From positions 1,824,082 to 1,888,081 of the forward strand of contig KL197713.1 of assembly GCA_000697665.1 (NCBI GenBank): a stretch of DNA of 64,000 nt, read 5' to 3'. Position 1 is the stretch's first letter. The number at the start of each line of letters is the position of its first letter. Source of the stretch: Jaapia argillacea MUCL 33604 (Eukaryota; Basidiomycota; Agaricomycetes; Jaapiales; Jaapiaceae). A model generated the notes under the pieces. It was not told the origin of the DNA. It did no database searches and saw nothing but the letters and a program-made list of their open reading frames with translations. Below, piece by piece: positions 11,739-22,794 of the stretch. The translations under genes and the position numbers were made by a program.

Positions 11739-12685
11739 ATGGCAGGCATTTCATGGCACTACGTTCTTAAATTCATCATCACTGGTACCCCTAGGATCAT
11801 CTCACCATTTCACCATTTGTGCTAATTCTTCGTTTAACTTTGCAGGTGATTCGGCGGTGGGAAAGTCCTCGCTCCTCATCCGCCTAACCGACCAACGCTT
11901 CATCACGAACCCCGATCCAACGGTGCGTATTCTCCCACCCCTCCCCTCTTCCCTCTCCCTTACTTTCTATCCTCTTGTTACACAATCAATCGTTTCTCAA
12001 TGTCATCATCTGCGCAGCTAGGAGTTGAATTCGGCTCCAAGCTGATTAATATCGAAGAGCAGAACAAGGTTGTCAAGCTACAATGCTGGGATACGGCTGG
12101 TACGGAATCCTTCAGGTCCATAACGAGGTCGTATTATCGAGGTGCTGCGGGGTGTCTTTTGGTTTACGATGTTACAAATCGAACAAGTACGTCCCCCTTC
12201 ACCTCCTTAAGACTCGTCGTTCGTTAACATCTCGCCGTGTGATAGCGTTTACAAATGCCCGCACCTGGCTCGCGGACGTCAGAGAGCACGCAGACCCACA
12301 CTTGACCTGCATCCTCGTCGGCAACAAAGTGGATCTATGCTCCGATGACTCCTCTACTTCAGCGTCGGGGAAGCATCGAGAAGTGCCCACAGAGGAAGCG
12401 GAGTTGTGGGCGAAGGAAGAGGGACTGCTGTTCGTCGAGGCTAGTGCGAAGAGTGGACAGAATGTACAGGAGGCGTTTGAGAAGGCCACGAGAGATATAT
12501 TGGATAAGATTCAGAGGGGCGTGTTTGAAGATGATCGGGTGAGCTCTTGTCGATAATCTTCTGGCCGAGGTGGGGATGCTGAAGAGTTTTGTTTGCAGTC
12601 ACCGGGTGTCAAGTCATCAAGACCGAACAACAACAGCTTAACGCTGGAGTCTTCAAAGGCTAGAGGGACTTGTTGTAATACATGA
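11739..12685 (+). CDS. Rab-family small GTPase (Rab2/Rab4-like)
   Basis: Rab GTPases switch between GDP and GTP forms to direct vesicle traffic. The start ATG at 11739 gives [16 protein letters not shown]. An intron then falls inside the P-loop, which reads GDSAVGKSS after splicing. Further G-motifs are [10 protein letters not shown] (switch I area with the effector Thr at PDPT), [11 protein letters not shown] (G3, with the catalytic Gln replaced by Glu), GNKVDL (G4) and ASAKSG (G5). Four introns are readable, with exon joins ITG/GDSAVGK, PDPT/LGVEF, TNRT/TFTNART and FEDDR/SPGVKSS. The C-terminus ends CCNT, a CCxx prenylation motif found in some Rabs. An insert with [14 protein letters not shown] follows the NKVD motif. 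The Gln-to-Glu change in DTAG(Q) is unusual for Rabs and could slow or alter hydrolysis. The gene is convergent with the phosphatase gene that ends at 12975. Confidence 0.9.
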
Positions 12686-12974
12686 CGGGACGGGACGTTG
12701 TACCAAGGACTTCTTGATGTATGTATGATACCTGTGATCACCACCCAGCTTACCTTACACAATTTAATATGGATGACCTTGACCCTTTCTATTCAAGTCG
12801 GTATAGCATGCAATGCGAAGTGTATGATCAACGTGACGCTAAACAAATCTAGTCCAGCAGCGGAATTATAGCCTCCATAATGGCGATTACAGTACTTTCG
12901 AAAAGTCCGTCCCTCGAGACAAACAGAGGACACAACCAGGACACAACAGCCTCCACACAGGGAGGTATCGACCC

Positions 12975-13529
12975 TCATCGCTTCCTCGTCCCTCTACTAC
13001 CCCCAAGCGAATCCGCATACTCCTGCAACTGACTGATAAACCCAAAGTTCGGTTCCGCCACACTCCTCTTGCTCTTGATATACCCTACAGCCTGCGCCGG
13101 CGTCCACCCATACGTCGCCATCAAATACGCCGCAACGACGCTCGCACTCCTGCTCACTCCCTGTAGACAATGTACCAAGACTTTCGAGTTGGGATCGCGG
13201 AGTGCGTCTCGAAGGAATTGAGTTGATGTGGGGAGATGAGCGGCTAGTTCGGAGAACGGCGAGTCTTCGAGTGGGATTTGGGCATGTGTTAGTGGGAGGG
13301 AGAAGGAAGGGTGGGAGGATGAAGATGGTATCGCGACGTAGCCTCGCATTGCGGAGAGGACGTGTGTGATCCCGAGGTGGGAGAGGATTTTGGGGTCTTC
13401 GGCTACTGTGAGATCAGAGATGTACAGTCTTGGGAGGATTTCAGAGATGTCCGGACGGGCGTTGGATATCGATGGTGACGACGCGTATGATGGGGAGAAA
13501 CAGTTTGGTGAACGTAGGGATGCGGACAT
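12975..13529 (-). CDS. Dual-specificity protein phosphatase (DSP/cysteine-based)
   Basis: This 184-residue, single-exon protein has the atypical DSP fold. The N-terminus is Ser-rich and is followed by EILPRLYISDLTVAED, the usual DSP opening. The catalytic loop is HCLQGVSRS with the nucleophile at about Cys121 and the phosphate-binding Arg at about 127. The general-acid Asp is in IPLEDSP at about residue 89. YLMATYGWTPAQAVGYIKSK and PNFGFISQLQEY match the C-terminal DSP helices. No MAPK-binding Rhodanese domain, membrane segment or localisation signal is present. It would dephosphorylate phospho-Ser/Thr/Tyr or another phosphorylated substrate; the target cannot be inferred. The ATG at 13529 gives the full domain and the stop follows RGTRKR. 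Confidence 0.92.
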   Translation of the reverse strand: MSASLRSPNCFSPSYASSPSISNARPDISEILPRLYISDLTVAEDPKILSHLGITHVLSAMRGYVAIPSSSSHPSFSLPLTHAQIPLEDSPFSELAAHLPTSTQFLRDALRDPNSKVLVHCLQGVSRSASVVAAYLMATYGWTPAQAVGYIKSKRSVAEPNFGFISQLQEYADSLGGSRGTRKR

Positions 13530-15034
13530 GACTGTGAGATGGTTCAGAAGTCTGGGTGATGGTAATACGCCTGTGTTATACTATGTTGGAGATAAAGTCT
13601 AGGCCAGCCACTCACCAATGAAGGATGTTCGTCAGCCGACTAAGGGGCTAGTAATGCGGAGTGGCGTGGACGAGCGTCGAGATAAATGAGAGACAAGAGC
13701 TTGAATAGACGCTGCGATCCAGTAACCAAGGAGTTTAAAAGGGGTCGGGGGGTGGGCGGCGGGGAGATGATGTGGCTCGGGGAGGTGTGAATGTCTCGGA
13801 TCACAAATGTGCTTAGTCCACAATGCCACCAACACTGGTCATTGTCCCCCTCAAGCACATCCAGTATATATACCCAGCAGAGGTGAGATGACAAGGACAG
13901 AGCGTAAAATAAAATTCATCAGGTAAAGAACCACCATGGCGTGAAGCCCCGACGGCGGTTTGATTGAGAGCCGGACAAGAAATGATGGACCAGTGCGAAC
14001 TGATGGGGCTCGTACACCATGTCAAGGAAAGTCACTAGAGCCGAAAGGGAAAACTCTTGATGAACCGGGTTCGGTATCCTTTGTAACCTGAGAGTGCAGC
14101 GTTGATGTCGGCCAAAGGTCGTATTCTGTCATCACGTACGAAAGATGGCTGTGATTTCCAGTCGTGTCTGCGGCTTATTCGCTGTATGATCCGTCAAAAC
14201 AGGCAGGACGACGGAGAAAATTTGGCGCGGAGAAGTTGCAGGCTCCGCTTCCGACGATAGCTGTGCGTTCGGCGCATGGCTGTGGACGTCGGGCAGCGAG
14301 TTGCTGGTTCGACTCGGGGCAGTGCCCATGGGAGAAGTGACGATGCCAGGCATCCGTGGATCATCCTTACTGCCGGCGTGTTCAGCTCACCGACTGACAG
14401 AATTACCGTTCTGCCCCCTGCTATAGGGAACTCGGTGCTCTTAGTGTGGATATTTGCACTGGATGACTTCATAAAATGTCCACCAAGATAGACACGATGT
14501 CAAGTTTTAACTCAGGATCTGCTGCACGAGACTGCAACGAGGTCGGTCGTGTCGTCATCCGTTCACATGAGGCTAGGGGAATGCAGGAGGACAATGGGAT
14601 GAGGCGGAAGGATGGGGAATGGAGTTGGAACGTCGGAGATCTTCCTAGTCACACAAGAATGATGCCTCGAGATCTATTGAATGGACAACATGGGCAGTAG
14701 TAGGTAGAAACATGTAAGTACGAATGCACAGAGAATCCTGATACATGCACCTGACGAGGGAGAAAGAGATCGGAGAAAGGAGGGAACGAAATCGTATAAA
14801 GACAACTAGTAAAATGCTGATGGGCCACGATCAACGTGCAGAGTGTGTAGAGACAATCAACAACAATAGAGCGTGTCATCATGGCGAGAGAGTGATCACG
14901 AGGGCGCGGACAAAGACGAGGATAACAGAAACCTTTTGTAGACTGCTACAGTGATGAGAAAAGCAGGAGAGTTCGTTTGATCGTTGGGTTGTTCGAATTG
15001 CTGGATGCGGCTGATCGATGGGAGTGTTCGTGAT
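13530..15034. other. Intergenic region between the phosphatase and eIF4A-1
   Basis: The interval holds the phosphatase promoter and the eIF4A-1 3' flank. A minus-strand frame at 14132-14353 is Pro/Ser/Thr-rich and mildly coding-like, and it overlaps a second minus-strand frame at 14194-14472. I could not build a consistent gene. The last 170 bases resemble the 3' flanks of the other two eIF4A copies, at about 17.55-17.70 kb and 20.09-20.27 kb. Confidence 0.4.
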
Positions 15035-16710
15035 CTAGATGAGGTCGCTGGAACAAAGGTGTGAGATAGGAAAGAGAACAATGAGCAAGGATCCCAACGT
15101 ACGCAACGTTAAGGGGCATTTCATCAATCTGAGTGTTATAGAATTCTGGGAAGAACAAATAAGTCTCCATATTTTCACTGCCATCTGCTCGAAACACTCA
15201 CGTTCGATATCTCTCAACATCCTGACGTCCTCGGTGGTGACAAAGTTGATGGCGACTCCCTTGCGTCCGAATCGTCCACCACGACCGATTCTGTGGATGT
15301 AGTTCTCCCTGTTGGTGGGGAGGTCGTAGTTGATGACGAGAGAGACTTGTTGGACGTCAATACCACGGGCGAGGAGATCGGTGGTAATGAGGACACGCGA
15401 AGACCCTGATCGGAACTCCTTCATCAGAACTTCACGCTGCTTCTGGTCCATGTCTCCGTGCTGCGAAACATCAGTTTAAGAGGCTAATCTCGGTAAGAAT
15501 AATAAAATACTCACCATGGCCGAAACGGTGAACTCGCGAGAGTGCATCTTCTCGGTGAGCCAGTCGACCTTCCGCCTAGTGTTGCAGAAGATGACAGCCT
15601 GAGTGATGGTGACAGTCTCATAGAGATCGCAAAGCGTATCCAACTTCCACTCCTCCTTCTCCACAGCAATGTAAAATTGCTTGATACCTTCCAAAGTCAA
15701 CTCATCCCTCTTGACGAGAATCCTAACGGGTTCCCTCATGAACTTCTTCGTCACCTCCAAGACATCAGCGGGCATGGTAGCCGAAAGGAGTACGACCTGG
15801 ATATCCTGAGGCAACAACTGGAAAACCTCATAGATCTGATCTTTGAATCCACGAGATAACATCTCATCGGCTTCATCTAGACAGAAGATCTTGATATGAT
15901 CCGTCCTGAGCGCTCTGCGGTTAATCATGTCGAAAACTCGTCCAGGGGTTCCGACGACACATTGGATGCCCTCCTGGAGACGAGCCATGTCCTCGCGGAC
16001 GTTGGTTCCACCAACACATGCATGGCAAGTGATGTTCATGTAGTCGCCGAGGGCGATGACGACCTTTTGGATTTGTTGGGCGAGTTCACGAGTGGGCGCT
16101 AGGATGAGTGCTTGGCAGCCCTTGATCGACATGTCGAGTTGTTGGAGAATGGAGATGGAGAAGGTGGCGGTTTTGCCAGTACCGGATTGGGCTTGGGCGA
16201 TGACATCGTGGCCCTTGATGACGGGGACGATGGCGCGTTGTTGAATGGCGGAGGGACGCTCAAAACTAGGGCATTAGAGAGTTAGCACGAAGCACACCAG
16301 TCACATACTCCATCAAACACCCGGACCACATGGTGCATGGGCGAGGGGGCAAATATGGGTGATCCGAAAAAATCCAGGGGATGGATTTGGATAAGACACT
16401 CAAATCACAATTCCCACAGAGGCCCAGGGTTTCCGATGGAGTGTAAAACGATTTCCTGCTCACCCGTATGCGTAAATACCTCGGAGAAGTTCGGGCTTCA
16501 ACTCCATGTTATCGAAGCTACATAGTATAGATCAATACATCCTCGCCGTCTCGAAGAGGTTCCCAGTACTCACTTGTCAACAACCTGATCCCAATTGGAC
16601 TCGATTTCGCCTTCGGGTACATCTTGAAGCTGTTCTTCACTATCCCATCACATCAAAGCCGTTAACTAGCTGCTTTGAAGCCCAGAGAGCGCCGGGACGT
16701 ACGCGGACAT
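15035..16710 (-). CDS. TIF1: eIF4A DEAD-box RNA helicase, canonical copy (eIF4A-1)
   Basis: eIF4A is the ATP-dependent helicase of the eIF4F cap-binding complex that unwinds mRNA 5' leaders. The start ATG at 16710 gives MSA, and short exons then build [20 protein letters not shown] and [18 protein letters not shown]. All motifs are present: Q-motif [10 protein letters not shown], motif I AQSGTGKT, Ia PTRELAQQ, Ib [30 protein letters not shown], the [10 protein letters not shown] block, V RGIDVQQ and [10 protein letters not shown]. The C-terminus is rebuilt from short exons as [20 protein letters not shown] plus a final Ile, the classic eIF4A ending. Length is about 397 residues. It is the leftmost member of a three-gene tandem array and the only one with a fully canonical motif set, so it is presumably the housekeeping gene. 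Confidence 0.96.
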
Positions 16711-17189
16711 GATTTGGAAAGTGTTCTCAGATTCTGGTGGTCGACTAGCTATGGTCGACAGTAATTTCAGTGGTGGTTTGGACGATAAAGATCGATAGTG
16801 CTTTGCAGCAAAGGTGAGTCGCTGACAACAAATTTTTGTGCTTGAGATCTGACTCGGGCGGTGCCGATTCTTTCAGAGTCAGCTGCACCCGCAGAGCCTG
16901 CACGGACCCGATGCCACATGGCCACTTCAGTTCCGCTGTGGTAAATTAATGCCAGAGTGCATGTTCCAATTGTTCCACTAGAAATCTTCATTTTGAACTG
17001 AGCCTATCCTACTTGGCGTAAATTACTGACGTGTCCGCGGAAAGTGAGTGTAAGTGCACTCTGCACCGATCAAGCAAACACTCATTGGATCTCCTGAAAC
17101 TTGAGTGGAATTTCTCTCATTACATCTCCTCCTCATTTAACGACCTCGTGAAGACTTACTCGTCTCCACTCTTCGCATCACTTGTTGCG

Positions 17190-17530
17190 AGGTTGCGTCT
17201 CGTTCAATAAAGCTGCGGGTATGTTCGCGTTGGACGACACTGGAACAAATCGAACAGGATGAGATGTGACATCGGCGATGCGAAAGGCGCTGATACCGAA
17301 TGCACGTACCTTCGGTTGTGACATGGTCCGAAGAGACGGCGCTCGACAAGGATAATACCCTGCAATGAAATATTGTCTGAGAACATAGGTACAACTTGAA
17401 CAATGCAGGGGCGAGGGTTTGATACCGAGTAGTGTACAGAAACCATATTACTAGAAACATGCAGGAGAGATCGGTGAATACTCAATGCAAAGCTTCCCAA
17501 GAATTATGTGGTGAAACCCAGAGAATGATA
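17190..17530 (-). repeat. Repeat family A, copy A1
   Basis: The minus strand encodes fragments such as GIILVERRLFGPCHN and LILFDLFQCRPTRTY, matching copies A2 (about 19775-20070) and A3 (about 24655-25000). It lies upstream of eIF4A-1. Conservation is at DNA level over roughly 300 bases, and no open gene remains. Confidence 0.6.
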
Positions 17531-17735
17531 AGACGCTGATGGGCCGTGATCAAGGTGCAGGGTATGTGGCGACAATCAAGAACAATAGAGCGTGTCACGA
17601 TGAGAGAGCGATCACGAGAACGAGGACGAGGATAGAAGAAACCTTTTGTGGAGTGATGGGAAAATCAGGAGAGTTCGTTTGATCGTTAAGTCGTTCGAAA
17701 TTGGTGGTGGGGCTTATCGTTGGGAGCGTTTTGGG

Positions 17736-19403
17736 CTAGATGAAGTCGCTGGAACAAACGTGTGAGATAGGAAAGCGAATGACGAGCAAAAAACCCAACG
17801 TACGCGACGTTAAGGGGCATTTCATCAATGCGAGTGGTATAGAATTCTGCGAGGGGCAGATAAGTCTCTACATATTCACCGCCATCTACCCGAGGCACTC
17901 ACGTTCGATATCTCTCAACATCCTGACGTCCTCGATGGTGACAAAGTTGATGGCGACTCCCTTGCGTCCGAATTGTCCACCGGGACCGATTCTGTGCATG
18001 TAGTTCTCCCTGTTGGTGGGGAGGTCGTAGTTGATGACGAGGGAAACTCGTCGGATGTCAACGCCGCGGGTGAAGATATCGGTGGTAATGAGCATACGTA
18101 AAGACCCTGATTGGAACTCCTTCATCAGGACTTCACGCTTCTTCTGGTCCACGTCTCCGTGCTGGGAGATGTCAGTTCACGATTCTGTACTCCGCCAGGA
18201 CAATAAAATACTCACCAAGGCCGAAACGGTGAACTCACGAGAGTGCATCTTCTTGGTGAGCCAGTCGACCTTCCGCTTCGTGTTACAGAAGATGACGGCC
18301 TGGGTGACGCTGACCATCTCGCAGAGCTCGCAAAGCGTATCCAGCTTCCACTCTTCCTTTTCCGTGGCAATGTAAAATTGCTTGATACCTTCCAAAGTCA
18401 ACTCATCCCTCTCGGCGAGAATCCGAACAGGATCCCTGGTGAACTTCTTTGTTACCTCCAAGACTTCAGTGGACATGGTGGCCGAATGGAGCACGACTTG
18501 GATATCCTTAGGCAGCAACCGGAAAACCTCATCGATCTGATTTTTAAAACCACGAGATAACATCTCATCGGCTTCATCAAGACAAAAGATCTTGATATGG
18601 TCCGTCCTGAGCGCTCTGCGGTTAATCATGTCGAAAACCCGTCCAGGGGTTCCGACGACACATTGGATGCCCTCTTGGAGACGAGCCATTTCCTCGCGGA
18701 CGTTGGTTCCGCCAACACATGCGTGGCAATTGATGTTCATGTAGACGGCGAGGGCGACGACAACTTGTTGGATTTGTTGGGCGAGTACACGAGTGGGCGC
18801 TAGTATGAGTGCTTGGCAGTCCTTGATCGACATATCGAGCTTTTGAAGAACGGAGATGGAGAAGGTGGCGGCTTCGCCAGCATTAGATTGAGCTTGGGCG
18901 ATGACATCGTGGCCCTTGATGACGGGGACGATGGCGCGTTGCTGGATGGGAGAGGGACGCCCCAAACTAGTGCATTAGAGAGTTAGCATGGAGTATACCC
19001 TTCGCATACTCCATGAAACACTCGGGCCATACTTATGGTGCATGCACGAGAGCAAATGCGGGTGATCCGAATAAATCCCGGTGTAGGGTTTGGTTTGGAT
19101 ATGACACCCAAACCACATTTCCCACATAGAGACCCAGTGCGATGGAGTTTATAACGATTTCCTGCTCACCCGTAAGCGTAAATACCTTGGAGAAGTTCGG
19201 GCTTCAACTCCATGTTATTGAAGCTGTATAGGACAGATCAATACATCCTCGCCGTCTGGAAGAGGTTTCTGGTACTCACTTGTCGATAACTTGATCCCAA
19301 TTGGACTCGAATTCACCCTCGGGTACATCTTGAAGCTGTTCGCTATCCCATCACATCAATCCGGTTAACCAACTCGTCCTTTGAAATCCACGTACGTAGA
19401 CAT
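17736..19403 (-). CDS. eIF4A paralogue with inactivated ATPase motifs (eIF4A-2)
   Basis: This tandem duplicate shares exon structure and flanks with eIF4A-1 and is open from the ATG at 19403 (MST, then [19 protein letters not shown]) to the stop after NVADFI. Catalytic motifs are altered. Motif I reads AQSNAGEA, so the conserved Gly-Lys-Thr core including the Walker A Lys is gone. Motif Ia reads PTRVLAQQ (Glu lost). The Q-motif is [10 protein letters not shown] (the aromatic Phe and the Glu are lost). The [10 protein letters not shown] block is [10 protein letters not shown]. Motif V is TRGVDIRR. Motif VI is HRIGPGGQ, losing the arginine-finger positions. DEAD and SAT remain. By family knowledge such a protein should not hydrolyse ATP. 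No stop or frameshift is seen, and every splice site I checked is usable. It is therefore either a pseudoenzyme or a gene in the first stage of decay. Confidence 0.85.
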
Positions 19404-19511
19404 GATTTAGACAGTGTTCTCAGATTCTGGTGGTCGACAGTAAGCTCCGTGATGGTTTGGGTGATAAAGATCGATAGAGCTTTGGAGCAAAAGTGAGTTC
19501 AATATTGATAC

Positions 19512-19770
19512 TCAGAAGCGCCTCAGCCATTTAAGTGGCCAAACCTTGGGCCAAACGGATAAAATTGAACGATGAGGGAACGCGGATGAAAGTGGATATC
19601 TGGATGTTGAGTCTTCAATTTGTTGCAGGACACGCATCTCACCTCAAGATGTCCCTCCAGCAGAACTCTATCGACTTGGTCGGATATCGAGGATCTGGTT
19701 GGGGCAACGCGACTTTGCCACCACCTTCAACATGAAGTTCGTGCTTGTCAATTTCTCGAGTAAAGTCGAA
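19512..19770 (+). repeat. Repeat family B, copy B1
   Basis: Matches 22795-22995 and 24999-25275. Shared blocks include aagcgcctcag at the left end, cttcaatttgttgcagga, and cagaactctatcgacttggtc. It sits in the upstream flank of eIF4A-2. Confidence 0.6.
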
Positions 19771-19774
19771 AAGG

Positions 19775-20070
19775 ATGAGATGACATCGGCGATGCAAATG
19801 GCACTGATACCGAATACACGTACCTTCGGTTTCTGACACTGACACGGCCCAAACAGACGGTGCTCGACAAGGACAATGCCCTGCGATGATCTATTTTCTG
19901 GAAAATAGGTACAACTTGAACAAAGCAGGAAGGTTTGTTGCATACCGAACATGGTGTACAGAAAGCATACAACCAGAAACGTGCGAAGGAGACGACATCG
20001 GTGTATAGTATACTCAGTGCAGAGCTCCCCAAAACCATCTGGGGAAACCCAGAGAATAGTAAGCCCTGAT
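19775..20070 (-). repeat. Repeat family A, copy A2
   Basis: Minus-strand fragments GIVLVEHRLFGPCQCQ and FGISAICIADVIS match A1 and A3. It directly adjoins B1 but in the opposite relative orientation to the A3-B3 pair. Confidence 0.6.
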
Positions 20071-20279
20071 GAGCCGCGAGCGTATAGAGACAATATTAAT
20101 CAACAAGAATCGAGGGTGTCATCATGGCGAGTGATCACAGAGTACGAGGACAAAGAGGAGTACGAGGATAACAGAAACCTTTTGCAGACTGCTACGGCGA
20201 TGGGGAAAGCAGGGCAGTTCGTTTGACCGTTGGGTCATTCGAATTGCTGGTGCGGCTGACAGTGGGGAGAGTTCGTGAT

Positions 20280-22759
20280 CTAGATGCAGTCGCTGGAACA
20301 AAGGTGTGAGATAGAAAAGAGACCGATGAGCGAGAAACTCAACGTACGTGACGTTAAGGGGCATTTCTTCCATGTAAATGCTATAGAATTCTGTGAGGGC
20401 CAAATAAGTCTCAATATTTTCACCGCCATCTGCTCGAGACACTCACGTTCGATCTCTCTCATCATCTTGTCGTCCTCGGAGGTTACAAAGTTGATGGCGA
20501 CTCCCTTGCGTCCGGAACGCCCACCACGACCGATTCTGTGGATGTAGTTCTCCTTGTTGGTGGGGAGATCGTAGTTGATGACGAGAGAGACTTGTTGGAC
20601 GTCAATACCACGGGCGAGGAGATCGGTGGTAATGAGGGCACGTGAAGACCCTGATCGGAACTCCTTCATCAGGACTTCACGCTGCTTCTCGTCCATGTCT
20701 TCGTGCTGGGAGATTTCAGCTCACAAGACTCAACTCGGTAAGGACAATAAAATATTCACCATGGCCGAAACGGTGAACTCGCGAGAGTGCATCTTCTCGG
20801 TGAGCCAGTCGACCTTCCGNNNNNNNNNNNNNNNNNNNNNNNNNNNNNNNNNNNNNNNNNNNNNNNNNNNNNNNNNNNNNNNNNNNNNNNNNNNNNNNNN
20901 NNNNNNNNNNNNNNNNNNNNNNNNNNNNNNNNNNNNNNNNNNNNNNNNNNNNNNNNNNNNNNNNNNNNNNNNNNNNNNNNNNNNNNNNNNNNNNNNNNNN
21001 NNNNNNNNNNNNNNNNNNNNNNNNNNNNNNNNNNNNNNNNNNNNNNNNNNNNNNNNNNNNNNNNNNNNNNNNNNNNNNNNNNNNNNNNNNNNNNNNNNNN
21101 NNNNNNNNNNNNNNNNNNNNNNNNNNNNNNNNNNNNNNNNNNNNNNNNNNNNNNNNNNNNNNNNNNNNNNNNNNNNNNNNTAAATGCTATAGAATTCTGT
21201 GAGGGCCAAATAAGTCTCAATATTTTCACCGCCATCTGCTCGAGACACTCACGTTCGATCTCTCTCATCATCTTGTCGTCCTCGGAGGTTACAAAGTTGA
21301 TGGCGACTCCCTTGCGTCCGGAACGCCCACCACGACCGATTCTGTGGATGTAGTTCTCCTTGTTGGTGGGGAGATCGTAGTTGATGACGAGAGAGACTTG
21401 TTGGACGTCAATACCACGGGCGAGGAGATCGGTGGTAATGAGGGCACGTGAAGACCCTGATCGGAACTCCTTCATCAGGACTTCACGCTGCTTCTCGTCC
21501 ATGTCTTCGTGCTGGGAGATTTCAGCTCACAAGACTCAACTCGGTAAGGACAATAAAATATTCACCATGGCCGAAACGGTGAACTCGCGAGAGTGCATCT
21601 TCTCGGTGAGCCAGTCGACCTTCCGCCCGGCGTTGCAGAAGATGACGGCCTGAGTGATGGGGACAGCCTCATAGAGATCGCAGAGCGTATCCAACTTCCA
21701 CTCCTCCTTCTCCACGGCAACGTAAAATTGCTTGATACCTTCCAACGGAAACTCATCCCTCTTGACGAGAATCCGAATGGGATTCCTCATGAACTTCTTC
21801 GTCACCTCCAAGACATCAGCGGACACGGTAGCTGAAATGAGTACGACTTGGATATCCTGGGGCAACAACTGAAAAATCTCATAGATTTGATCGGTGAAAC
21901 CACGATACAATATCTCATCGGCTTCATCAAGACATAAGATCTTGATATGGTCCGTCTTGAGCGCTTTGCGGTTAATCATGTCGAAAACTCGTCCAGGGGT
22001 TCCGACGATACATTGGATGCCATCCTGAAGGCGAGCCATGTCCTCACGGACTTTCGTTCCGCCAACACATGCGTGGCAAGTGATGTTCATGTAGTCACCA
22101 AGGGCGACGATGACTTTTTGGATTTGTTGGGCGAGTTCACGAGTGGGGGCTAAGATGAGAGCTTGGCAACCCTTGATCGACATGTCGAGTTGTTGAAGAA
22201 TTGAGATGCAGAAGGTGAGGGTTTTGCCGGTACCAGCTTGGCCTTGGGCCACGACATCGTGGCCCTTGAGCGCGGGGACGATGGCACGTTGTTGGAAGGC
22301 AGAGGGACGTTCAAAACTAGGGAATCAGAGAGTTAGCACGAAGCACGCCTATCACACACGCCATCGGACACTCGGGCTCGGGCCATCTGGTGCATGGACG
22401 AGAGCAATGCAAGTGATCCGAAGAAATCCAGGGGCAGAGTTCGGAAAAGACACCTAACTACAATTCCCACATAGAGACCCAGTGTGCCCGATGGAGTGGA
22501 AAACGATTTACTGCCCACCCGTAAGCGTAAATACCTCGGAGAAGTTCGGGCTTCAACTCCATGTTATCGAAGCTACATGCCACAGATCAATACATCCTCG
22601 CCGTCTCGAAGAGGTTCCTAGTACTCACTTGTCAATAACTTGATCCCTATTGGACTCGATTTCGCCCTCGGGCAAATCCAGTCCTTCGCTATCAAAACCG
22701 TTAACCAACTTAAACTAAGTACTTTGAAATCTAGAGAGGGCCGGGACGTACGCGGACAT
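20280..22759 (-). CDS. Divergent eIF4A paralogue interrupted by an assembly gap (eIF4A-3)
   Basis: This is the third tandem copy, start ATG at 22759. Motif I (GQAGTGKT), Ia (PTRELAQQ), DEAD, SAT, RGIDVQQ and HRIGRGGR are intact, so ATPase activity is plausible. Substitutions occur at normally fixed sites: NWD in the N-terminal region is NRD, the Q-motif region has [15 protein letters not shown] is [18 protein letters not shown] is [18 protein letters not shown] is HEDMDEKQ, and the C-terminus reads NVTDCI instead of NVADLI. The gene is split by 361 N at 20820-21180. Because 20375-20819 and 21181-21625 are identical, the 445-base segment has been placed twice. Removing one copy and the N restores a single continuous gene of about 397 residues. 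This is a distinct family member, not eIF4A3 of the exon junction complex. Confidence 0.85.
20820..21180. other. Assembly gap (361 N) with identical flanks
   Basis: The gap is a run of N inside eIF4A-3. The 445 bases to its left (20375-20819) reappear unchanged immediately to its right (21181-21625), so the two contig ends overlap rather than being separated. Confidence 0.95.
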
Positions 22760-22794
22760 GGTTTGAAAAGTGTTCTCAGATTCTGAGGGTCGAC

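Noticed and set aside
14300-14330. GGTTCGACTC resembling a tRNA T-loop
   Set aside because: No paired acceptor stem, D-arm or anticodon arm could be folded around it.
20575-21502. Long frames running through the N stretch (248, 202, 188 and 172 codons)
   Set aside because: They are open only because N codons contain no stops. They combine two copies of the same overlapped segment and are not separate genes.
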